Source: Tenebrio molitor
Lineage: Eukaryota; Arthropoda; Insecta; Coleoptera; Tenebrionidae
Assembly: GCF_963966145.1 (NCBI RefSeq)
Contig: NC_091050.1
Span: forward strand, 9,486,001-9,550,000
Direction: 5' to 3'
Length of the DNA stretch: 64,000 nt
Under the pieces are notes generated by a model. The model was not told the DNA's origin. It saw nothing but the letters and a program-made list of their open reading frames with translations, and searched no databases. A program made the translations under genes and the position numbers. The first letter of the stretch is position 1. Each line of letters begins with the position of its first letter. Of this stretch, positions 42,901 through 54,900 are shown piece by piece.

Positions 42901-45900
42901 GACGTCACAAACAACAGTCGGGAATTAGCGAAAGGGTTCTTGGGTGAAAGGACGACGAAATCGGACGAGTTACAACTTGATCACTGTTAATCTTGACCTT
43001 CAGCTAATGACGAATGCTAAAATAGCCAGATTTTTTCCAAGTCGCCACATGCACCTGTGGCATCTCCAGGTTTTCCCACCTGCGTCGTAGCGTTTCGCGG
43101 ATTGTAACGACTTCCTCAGTCATCTCGATCGCCGTCCGTTGGTAATTGCCGGTTATTAGATCACTCCCGGCCTTCAACATCATATCGTGGATGAAAACAA
43201 CATTCGACTGAACCCTTAAAAAAGGTCATAATGTAGTTTTATTATCTTTTGATTATTATGGGAATGTAAACATGTGTGTGCATGATTGGGCACATGTCTG
43301 ATGAGACAAACCCTATAAATTTTGCTCTTTGATGAAAGTGCGATCATAAAGTCAAAGATAAAAACAGAGAAAGTGAATACTGACAATCATGAACAATCTC
43401 CTTAATTGCAGGTTGCCGTTTTACTCAGTCTGTATAATTTCATTAGCCTGTTATTCAGTTTGCACCTGAGTTAGAGTCAATATTAGTCCGACTTGATAGG
43501 GATGGGTTTTAATGAAAGAAATAATTATCGTAACCAATCACTGTTAATTCACGTTGAAACAAACGTACTTGTTAGTGGTGGTTGTTTTCGCCATCGAGTC
43601 CAGGACATTAAATCCTGTAATAAACCAAGAGGAACTCCAATTACAGTTGTCACTGCACCAGATGCCGAATATAACACAAATAAGAACACTCGTTTGAATC
43701 GATTCGATTCGACCTCACGGCTGTTAGAAGCGAATAACAAATCTGAATAATATGGATAAACAATTTGCGAATTCCATAAATTTGCAAAAATCACCAAGCA
43801 GCGTTCCAAGGTGTAAAATGTTCTATTGTTTCAACGGCGTTGTTGTTGTTGTTGTTGGGGCATGTTTGGCGTAGTCATTGATTTTTTATTTCGTTGTATC
43901 TCAATAGAGTCGGTTGTAATGGTGAATTAACAAATTGTCGTCTTTATTGGTGTCAATTATTGTTATTTAAATAAATTATTCACCGGATAACAATTGGTAT
44001 AAAGTGCAATAATTTTTAAATTGTTGCGTATGCTTCTAGAACTGTCGCCCCAGATTTACACCATCGCCGGAAAAATCGGATTTTTTCGAGGAAAATGCAC
44101 CATACAAAGTGGAAGTGTGTTTGAAAATTCGGGAATATTTTCGGGGATTCGTTTTTGACGTCATAAGACACTGTCATTGTCTCATCGCGCAAAATTAATC
44201 ATCAAATGTCAAATGTCGCCTAGGTGTTTACGATAATTTTCAGGCTTTGCAATGGAAATGTTTGACGTCATTGAGCACTACACTTTTAATTGTTTCTCTA
44301 CTAAATGATTCGGAAACAATTGTACAGGGCTGAACAACATGTCTGTCGTCCTTGTTTGTTGTACTACACCTGTAAAAAAATGTTTACTACGGTGAAATTC
44401 TATTCTGGATATAACCGGTTGGTTATTTTCGAGTCGGAATTTATTATAATGCCATTATAATATTAATTATTCCGTCGAAACTTTAACTGGTTATACACTA
44501 GATAAAAATAGAACCAGACACATTCCGATTTAATAAGAAATGCTTTAATTTTGGTGGATATTTGCGCGGCTGCCTTCCGGATATTTTCGGTTTGGATATT
44601 ATCGTTTTTCTTACTTGGTGGGACGCATGATTGCTTGGGTAGAACTGTTCTTTGTCATTAATTTTTTACCGCAAGGTCGTGGGCAATTATGATCTGGGAC
44701 GGGATGGTGGCGAGCTTGCTTCCTGAAAATCTCCAAGTCAAGATGAACGCTGTTGTCCTAGGATTAGGCAGGCGAGAAAGCGGTCCGAAGAAAGAGCAGA
44801 CGCCATGTGGTAAACGGACAGTTCTGACACCAACACTATTTCATCTAATAAGGTGAAAGAACAACAATTACTGGTTCTGGACCGTAAGCAAAAATGAGAA
44901 AGACGTCAAAAAACATTCTTGAAAATTTTTTACTTGTGACTAAGCTCCGTTAAAAATATTTTAACATAGATTTGATCAACAAGCTCTCGGTTTGGGTACA
45001 ACCATATTTCATTATGGATGAGGTTATAAATTACGAATATTTTTTCTCCTAGACTACAACGCAGAAATCACACCTTTCCGACAAGCGAATCTGCAACTTT
45101 ATTACCGCGACGGTCATTTACGATGATGATTTTTTTGTCTGCTTGAAAGTTAACAGGTTTATAAAGTTGCAAAATAAGACCGTAAACACTCTTATATAAA
45201 TTGTTTGTTCATGCATGAAAATAAACATTAACTGTCGGCCTTAAACTTATATATTTGCAGAAAAAATGCGGTTACCTATAATTCTCAATAATCGTCCTGC
45301 GGTCGCAGAAAAAGGTCTTTACTTAGCATTTCCTGCTTACAGTCGGCCACAATTAAATAAAGACACGAAAAATTGTGAAAACGCCTTGACCGACCCAGCC
45401 TTGCACCAATTAATGGAAGTATCAACTGGTTCGTTAATTTTTCTGTCGACAAGAAAGCCACATACTTTCATACTTACTCCAGCGGTTTGTATTTCTTTTC
45501 TGTTAATAAACCATAAATTTGCGATGCATTTCTCGGACGAATAGAAAAGTGATTTTTTGTCGGTGTTTTGATAGCTACTTAAATTGTGCTAAGTGGTTTT
45601 AAACGATTATTGCCGTTGGAGAGGTTTTTTTCTTGCGTAGAATGTTGCTGTCGCGACACCTTCAGCAATCTTTTCCAAAATTGCATCTCGAAAAAAATAC
45701 GAAATTTCTCAAACTCAATCCACGACAACTATGATGACAGTAATGTTTTTGCCACTTAAATAATAATAAAACTTTGTATTTTTATGGAACGAGCTGAATT
45801 CATTAATTTCTACCGTTTGTGGTTGCTAATAAAACTTGACAACTTTCACTAATTCATAAAACAACTGTTTTTCAGGTTTATTTTTAGAATCAGAATATGG

Positions 45901-48900
45901 TACTCAAAATGATACAAGTACGACAAGAAAAAACTAATATTTTGTACGGAAAATACGTGTACGTTGTTAAACAGTTTCATATATTAATTGTGACGTAGAA
46001 ATCATTAAAACTTAAGATTTTTTGTGTGTTCGCGATTCATGTGGTTTTTGTTGTGCGTCAAATGAGGTTTGCAGATTTATGAATTAAATATGATAATCAA
46101 GATCGCAACGAAAAAATAGGAAAGACCCTGTTTATGAATTATGAGAAAAGTTTAGATGAAATTAAAAGTTAATGTACATTTAATTTGAAAATAGTCGAAG
46201 TGAGTCTTCTTGTGCTAAGCCCAGAGATTGAAGTCGAGGTCGGCAACTGGGCGAAGCACAAAAGGACCTACTCTGAAATAGATGTACTATTTTATGTTCA
46301 AGCGGATCACAAAAAAAAATCGGACATGAACTCATTTATTTTCTTTTGTTGCAGTTACAGTAAAATGACAATTTTCTAATTTTAAGGCACCAGCCGTTTC
46401 TATAGAGATGCACAAAGGCGCGATTTTCGACCGCTTGTTCAATAACAATATTGCTAAATTTTGAAACAGAAACACTAAATATCACTACTTTACAAATTAA
46501 TTTACTTCAATACGTCCCCGTAACATTCCCTTTACGCGCTTGCTTTCATCCAGTCAAAAATGTTTATCGCGGTAAAAACGTCCTACTACACTGTCATCTG
46601 TCAACAAATTGCATGTTACTCCTGTCAGATTCTCAAATTATTTTTAATAACTGTATTATAAACAACTGTATTATAAATAAATAATTACCTAACGTTAAAG
46701 TTTGTATTCTGGAATTAATCTTGCCAAAAATAAACCCTCGAGCTAAAGCTCTCGGGCCTAACCATAATAAAAATGTCCAAATTCAACTCGTAAAATTGTC
46801 CTGCTTAATAGTTGGTTGCACTGAATTTTTGTGGAGATAATGAAGCTTTTTATCTCCATGCTTAGACGTTCTGACTCCACATCAATGCGATCCCTATTTA
46901 TGACAAATCTTTTAAGGAATCCATCAGGATCGTACTTGATGCCGTCAAGTTTAATCGGGGATTAACATTTTCGCCACTCATCATCAGACATTTTTAAAAT
47001 GATAAGTCATTGTACAAATTTTCTTTACACTTAAAAAGAAGTCTAAAAAATTTTTTGTCACAAAAGTTTCGCCACACGTGATGCATTTTACAAGATTTTT
47101 TTTATCAAATTAAAAATCTGAAACATTTCTTGATCACCACACATAAAGCTCCAAGGGATAATAAATGATGAACCACCCTGGTATGCAGAATTCTCAGGAC
47201 CTGGATTGGTGAATAATAATTTAAAGAAATGCGTCTGACTGTGAGCGACCAATTGTAGTCGCAAGACACATTAGTTGCGTTGTTGCTTAACAGTGAATTA
47301 ATAATGCATTATTTTGTAAGAAAGAGACAAGCATTGAGACAATTAAAGCACATTTATGAAATCACCTCCAATCGGGAAAAACCGACGGCCATCATTTCGG
47401 TATAATTAGTCCCGACGAAAACAATTTAATCGACAGTTGAAGACTAATCTACAGGATTTTCGAAAAAAAGAAACCGTAGACGACGACCTCCATTTACAAT
47501 TTCTTGATCTGGTAAACATGCAGTGAAATTTGCGTCACTACACAGAGCTTTGCCCTAATAAAGACCTGAAAAAATACATAATAAAACGTATACAGTATTT
47601 TTCCGAGTGATTTTTGTCCGATAAACAAAATACCATCTCCTAGTCTCTCGTCGAAAGGATTCTTTCTGCAAGTCATAGCAGCTTTGTAATATTCGCCATT
47701 AAAAAGGACCGCTACTTGTCCGTTCCAAAACACGCCTGGAATTTTAAGGATTTGTGGCGCACTTCTCTTCGTTCGACAGTGACAGAACGATTCCAATTGA
47801 ATTTTTTTTAACACGTTCCATTGTCTTCTTATCTCAATTTACAGAAAATCACCATCGAACAAAGAAGCGGTTCGTGTTGTTCGTTCTATAATTATAAATT
47901 TAATCAAGAAGCCAGACAATGCAAATAGTGTTATTACTGAAGGCAATGAACGACAAGTGTAAACACTTGTTTAGCATCACCTCTTCTGTCAAGAACCAAT
48001 CACGTACTGCCAGTAATTATTGTTAACTCGATTTACATTCTGGTATGTTTAAATTCAAGGAGCTAAGTTACATAAATTTGTTTAATTTGAACGAGAATAA
48101 TCCCGACCCGAGCTTATTGTTGCGTAATTTTGCGGCCGCGCACACAATGCAGTTAATGGATGATGGGATGACGGATGGTGGCAGTTGCGGTGCCTCAGGT
48201 AGTTTGCACTTAATGGTCACATGATAACAATAAATTCGTGCACAAATCAAAGCATTCGCTTCCTGACACGTGCACCAAAAAACACGCTTTTTTTGCTTGA
48301 CCGCAACTTGTTTGCGCAAAAACTTGAATTCGTGAAGTTTGTACCCGGCTCAGTCAATCGTTTAATTTTAAAAATGGTATAATCGCTTTGTATACACGAA
48401 CGGAACAAATCTCGGCAGCAATTCATGTTCCAAAGTCGTAATTACTTCCAGACATGGATCCTTTCAACGCTGCATTTGTTTAAACTTTACGCATTTAAAT
48501 GAGTTTACGTTCGGACGATTGGCCCATCTAATTTTTCAGTGTTCTTCAAGAGTGAGACCACGATCCTGATCATTATTTACAACTTTGGAGGTCAAGATGC
48601 GATGTTATCGCGATTTTTGAATGAACACCAGAAGCGTACGCGCTTTCAGGTGATACCTGTACGCGGTTATCTTAAGCTTTACGCAAGCGATAGTACTTTA
48701 TCTGTATCAATTTTTAGATAATGAGAGGGTATCTCAATGGAGTCGGCTCTTAATTTTATTGCTGATAAATTGGGACTAAAATCATTGGCATTTCGAAAGT
48801 CTTTGTTCCGGGCTTTTGGATTCTGGACCGAATTTCGTCGATGACACTTTTCAACGGTCATTATCCAACTAGTCGCGCTTAAATCATCATTACAAAATTT

Positions 48901-51900
48901 AAATTCGTACTCGTTACTGGTAGTTGTTTATTTAAATGAGTATATTGGGTAGAAGTTTTATTACATTCTGTCATTTGACTGTTGAGCCGCTCCGAATCGT
49001 AAATTGTCAAAAGCTACACAACTCAAGGACACACGTGTGTAATGTTATCTGCTGCTGCTATAATTTCGCTTCATCGTAAAGTTGAATAATGATCAACACG
49101 GACACGGGTCCCGGGCCAAATGGTGAAAAGTCTTCCAAACGCTGACAAAAAGACGGCGGAAATTGACGTTTTGGTGCATCCAGTTCCTTCCACGTCTTTC
49201 GCGATCTGATAATAACTGTCTCGTATCTAAAATCCATTTTGACATTAGAAATTGTGTCATCGTGATATTTGCGGGAAAACAACAAAAATATAACAATAAA
49301 TTAAAGTGGAATATAGACATGTTGTGGTCACGGCTAGTTTGTTAAAAACTGTAAATCACATATGTATTAATAATTCAGAGTGGGATTGATGCATAGGTGA
49401 TATTTTTGTGGAAATCTAGCTAATTGCAAGAACGCTCATTTATCGTGATGAGAAAGGTAATTGCTGAAAATAATACGTCGCGGACACAAACAGAACAATT
49501 AAATGTTCTTTAAATTTTAAACATGTTTTGGGAGTGAGGAAATTACGTCCATTAAATGGGCCGAAAGCATAAAAATGAAATTGAGTGGAGCTTTAAGCTG
49601 CGCTCTCGCCCAAACTGCTACAGAGCTTTTCAACAAGTGGTTGGACGCATTCGAGGGTCGTCAGCTGAAACTGTTCCAACTATCGATTTCGTATTATTAA
49701 ATCATTTAAGTAAATGATACGTTGAGGTTGCAGGGCTATGATTTTTTAATATTTCACTTTTCCAGATGAAGTCTTTATTTTTCGTGTGATATTTTCTTAG
49801 GGGGCGACAAGATCGGCGATTAAATATTTATTGGGTAACCTTTTCTGACCTTCGCCAGTTAATATTCATAAATGATAATAAACGTCGCGTTGTTATAGTC
49901 ACAAATTCGTGACGTAATCCAGTCTTAACCTTATTAGTTTGAAATTGGATTAAATACGGTTTAACGTATCAGAGATAAAAATGGAAGACGTACGCATCTC
50001 GCACCCGCGGTCCAGATTGTTACGCGGATCCCGTAAGGACGTTCCGGTATGCGCAAGGACGATCGCGGTCCCAAATCACGACAAAGGTCCTATTTGGAGC
50101 GTGTGAAGTTCGAGTGGTGGATGATGACGTCTTAATTTGTCCTCTTGCGAGCGCAATAAAAACGCTGTTATTAACGTAGGTGGGAGTCCAAATGTAGATT
50201 TGTCCTATTGGTTGTCACAAACATCCCACTTCCTCTTTAAATAAAAACATAAAAATTCGTCGGTACGCTGGATGTCTGATTCGAAAATTAAAAATAATAC
50301 GAAAATTTTGAGCGGGAAATCGGTTTGTATTGGCTTGGCGGTGCGCACGCGCGACATTTGCACTTGATTTCAGCGGAGTCCTTTCAAAATTCTCGTTCAG
50401 TTCACTAGAATCTGCTAAGTGGTTTGGTGCAACTCTAGTAGTTCATCAGTGTTGCGGTACATTTTGATTTTCGACTTTACTAAAACTATGTTCCTCGGAA
50501 AGTTGAAGACCGCAGTTCAGTGTTCATAAGTGATGATTTTATAATTTTTTCGTTGATTTAATTTAACGTGAGTTTTATTTTAAACCTAGTCTACTGTGAT
50601 CTCTGTAGTATTTTGACTGTGATATTTTTATTTTATTTTGTTAGTAAAAATAACTGTGATATAAGGTGAGAAACTGGTGAAGATTTTGCGCTTTAATTTG
50701 TGTATGTTCCTCACATCTAACCTGTCCGGATCGGTTCGCACTAACTATCCTGGCCGCTCTTTTAGAATTTATATATATTTTTTGTTTATTTGCAGAGAGA
50801 TTGTTTTATAACCCCATTATTAAAATATTTGCCTGGTTGAGCCCCAAAAGAAATAAATTTGGACGAGCACTGCCTCTTAAAGAGCGCTTTTTGTTGTTTA
50901 CTGAAATTTTTCAAAATTAGTCACAAGGACTCGTTAAGGTGATCAGGTTCTCCTCTGGTCATTAATTAAAACACACTTTATTTCTTTCTCTCACACTAAG
51001 GTTACATGTTTCACGTGCATGCAATGCGTAATAACAATTATCGAATTGTTGCATCTATCTTTTCTCTTAAATATAATTAATTCACTCGACTCCTCTAGAT
51101 AATTGTTATCACTTTCAACAAATTTTGTATTTTACTTGGCGCGCCGATAACAGCGACTTCTCAAAATACTCTTGGCCTCTTCTGTCTCACTTCCACCGTG
51201 TTCTTGTACATTTTACAATATGATCGATCTAGTACATTATAAATAAAGCTGTTTACCAAAATGTCAATACTCATTATCTGAAATCTACGGCTATCTATCT
51301 TTGGCACCAATTTAATGTGAACTTTAATTTCAAACTAAATTGTAAACGAGGTGAATAAACTTTGGTCGTTACAAAATATCTTTAAATTAAGTTTTAATGT
51401 GAAGGTAGATTAATATTGTTAGTCGTTTGGTTTGAGGGCCAACGACATTATAGTCCACTTATTCCAAGCATAATGTTAACAAATGACAATATTATTAAAC
51501 TAATCGTTCGAAACCTTGAATATCATGTAGTGCATATTTGAGCCGACCAATAAAGAGACTTTTAAAAAATCATTACGTAGGTTTGTTTATTCGAGCATTG
51601 TGGACAGGTTTAACAAACACCATTTACACGATGTACACAAATATTCGGGAAACAATCGATGGTCTTTATTTATTAACCAAAGAAATCAAATCCAATTAGA
51701 AGAATCGTTGAATTTAACCCATTTTCCACAACTAATTCATTATTCTTAATAATACATGACCGCAATTGAAGTTCAATACCACTCCAATAATACTGGTTAA
51801 ATATTGCGGCACTCGATTTAAAGTGATCCTGTGATTGCCTGAAAAGTCCTGATGCTTCAAAGCAGCATGAAGTGATAAAATCCAGGTTATTAATTTGCGC

Positions 51901-54900
51901 TCAACGTAGAGTTTAAGAGAAACTGGATTAGGAAAGCACAGAAAGCTCTCAAATGAAAATGATTAAATGTAAAACAATTTCTGGGCAAACAATTCTTCAT
52001 TAAGAGTCCACGTGAAAAAATGTCAACAGAAGTGTATCTGTAATTTTGTCTCGAGCAAATCTGGTCTATGAAGAAAGTCATTTGCGATACGATCAAAATT
52101 ACATGAGCGAATTCCGAGATAACGCGTGATTGATAGTATTTCGTACACGTTATCTCGAGTGTACAATTTTGGTTGCAACAAAAAAAAATTCTGGTTATAA
52201 CTTCTTCGTTAAAGTAAAGCAAATATTTTGGAACGTCATTATTTTCCACTTAAGAGACACAAACATATCCGGCAAAAGTCAGTTCCATATTTTCTCGGTC
52301 GTGCTTTCGGCAAAATAGAAAATCGGAACAATAAATATTTTGGCTCGTAAATAAATTATAGTTTGGGAAATTAAATTTAAAAAAATTATTTATTTGGGTG
52401 CAGTCTTTAATGAAGCCATTAATTGCCAAATTGATCGATTGAAGTACTATATCAGTTACAACAAAATGTTACTATCGAGAACGTGAAAGTGCTTAGAACT
52501 TATCTTTATACTGGTTCTAATCAGTTTCAATGTACTAATTATCATTTTTATTTTTTAAGACGCCATTCGTACCTACTTGAAGAACGTAAAAGACAAAAAT
52601 TTTCAAGTAACGAAAATCGTGACTCAAGGAATTGTAAATATGTAATAAATTCACAGTTAGAAAAAAGTTTTCGTTGTATTTACTCACTCGTAGTAGCGTG
52701 ATAACTGTGATATCCACGTTTTATTAAAAGTATGTAAAATATGTAAGTTCGAGGAAGTAAAATACGTAGCCGGTCACCCAAAACCGTGCATAACACATTC
52801 ACTTCGGTATTTAGCTTTTGTTTTTAATTACAACACTTCGTAATAGTTATTTACATTACCAGATGCGTAAGTGAACTTTTTTTGCCAAGGAGGTAGTTCA
52901 AGACCCGAGGCGACAGCCGAGGGCCGTGAAACCTCCGCGGTGAAAGAAGAAACTTGCGCATCGTGTATTGTATTAAATTTTTCCTACTACGAAGCACCAA
53001 CATTTTATAATGTTAAAAAAAAATAGCAAAAATCGTGCCGTATCGCGACCGTCCTTGGATCTTGGAAGTAAAAACCATAGCAACAGCTTTTACAAACATT
53101 TTATTTTTCGTCTTCAAACGGCGTGAACTGTGTAAGTGCGTGTAATCCGTAATAATGTTAGTTTGATAGTTTGCGGTTATTGGTATTTATGCAACAAGTC
53201 TTCCCGCAAAATATGGAATGTGACGGAATTGAAAGAGCCGCTGGAATTACGTTAGGCTCATTGTCGCCTGTCAAGTCGGGTGAGCGATATAACCTAACTT
53301 TCCAACAATGCATAAATCACAATAAATGTGAATAAGTAGATTAATTTTCCTTTGTTGTATTCAATTGGACTAATTAAACTACATATTATTATAAAATGTG
53401 TTGCTGTTTTCCATTTAATTATTTGGGTACCTCAATCGAAATTGTCACAAAATAAAATAAATTCTCCTCGTCCCGTAAGGAATCTCCTAGTCGCGTAAGT
53501 ATTTTACTTTCGTAGCTAGCAACCACACGCAAGATAGGATTCACTTTCGATTACAAGTGTGTTGCTAGGGCAGTAGATGAAACTTTCTAGATACGTAGTA
53601 GGAAAAATTTATTTGTGCCCCGTTCGTGGATTGATTGCTTTTTGAATGTATTGTGTAATTGGTGAGCACGCTGGAAAATATGCAGAGTATTCAACACCAG
53701 GTCATCGCAAACAGTATTTTATCTGCATTAATCACTAGTCTACATGTGGCCGATTAAAGTGCATCCGTTGCATACGTCAAATTTTCGAATCAGAATGCGA
53801 TTAAAATGTTTGTAACTGATGTCTTGACGATTTTTTTTGTTAAATATTACGGTGTCATTGTGAAAAAAAAACATCCTGCAAATTTCACGTTTGTTTATGA
53901 AAAAAGATATAAACTCATTACTGGATGCGTCAAGACTTAACAGAAATGCATCACGTGAGCAAGGTTGCATTACATGACGTGGCGTACCCATAATAATCAT
54001 GCAATTAATTTTATTAGGAGGGATATTATGAGCGATGTTTCGTCTGTCTGCACATACCGATATGTATTAGTCGCAGGCGTTTTTCTAGACTTTTCATCTA
54101 TTAAAAAATCGATTAATTTCCATTCTGAGTCAGTTCTAGCTAGAATTTGTTGTAGTCGCGTTGGTGTAATTAATAAAACAACGTTTTCTCAATCCAGTTG
54201 CTTCACTAAGAGCAGTCGGCTTAAAATAAATCCCGTACGAAGATTTTTTAAAAGTAAATAAGCATTGTCCTTGACTTAAGTAATTCAGACCAGGCGTTAT
54301 CACAAAGAGATACATTGTTTTGATTTTTTTTTGCGAAGTTGCATATTTAAGCGCCTCGTCGCTTTATCAATTCTGTTAGCAGTCCCCCGTTAATTGTCCT
54401 TTATTTTCTTTATCGGCACAACGATTCTACAGTATTTCTTCAATCAGTTAACATAATAGTAGAAAAATTAACGCGTCACCACTAACACGCACTTACGAAT
54501 AAAAAATTCTTGAGCAATGCCTTCCTGTAAATCGATCGTTTTGGTCGCGTTTGTTATTTGTTTTGTGTTAAACTGGATAAACGTCTACCTACTTTTTGAG
54601 CTGTGTGTAAACAAAATTATAATTCGGTCGTTATCAAACATTTGTTTATTTTCTCGTGTTTGTCTAAATGTATAAAAAATAATACCAGATTTGAAACGGA
54701 GATGACCTTATTATTGTCTTGCAGGCGAATTGAAGATGACTTTATGCACAATTCCAACGGTCGGCGTTCGGCCCCAGGTCCGGGAGAGACGGCCGGGGAG
54801 GCCCCCGAGCGGGAAGCGTCTCGCGATGGTCAGAGACATGCCGGCCAAAGTCAGGTCGGCGATGAGGAGGAGTCTGGACCCCTGTGATAATTCAAACGAC

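Larger units (their letters stand above)
27578..54724 (+). other. NFAT intron 2 (27.1 kb)
   Basis: The intron runs from GTAACA after TCA-G to TCTTGCAG before GCGAATTG. Besides the separately listed elements it is AT-rich DNA in which I could not support further genes. Notable parts are transposons at 30702-31159, 31692-31837, about 33600-33900 and 37156-37746; an antisense exon candidate at 43055-43207; an antisense open frame at 47494-47814; a GC-rich block at 49980-50170; and the alternative first exon at 50399-50665. Less AT-rich islands at about 35290-35800, 37930-38040, 44690-44850, 48060-48340 and 49040-49300 have locally open frames on one or both strands, but no identifiable protein. 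They could be conserved regulatory DNA. Confidence 0.55.

Noticed and set aside
45266..45544. 92-codon frame after a TTTGCAG acceptor in NFAT intron 2
   Set aside because: No donor keeps a frame compatible with NFAT, and the translation shows no family features.
49058..49320. Two overlapping antisense 75-codon frames
   Set aside because: Both frames are open across the same bases, so openness is not evidence of coding; neither shows a recognised motif.
49981..50106. 41-codon frame starting MEDVRISHPRSRLL upstream of the candidate internal promoter
   Set aside because: GC-rich DNA lowers stop frequency; it lies before the inferred start site and has no supporting features.
51890..52249. 119-codon antisense frame
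   Set aside because: It begins at GTG rather than ATG, has an Ile/Phe/Asn-rich composition as expected from AT-rich noise, and no splice sites that fit.
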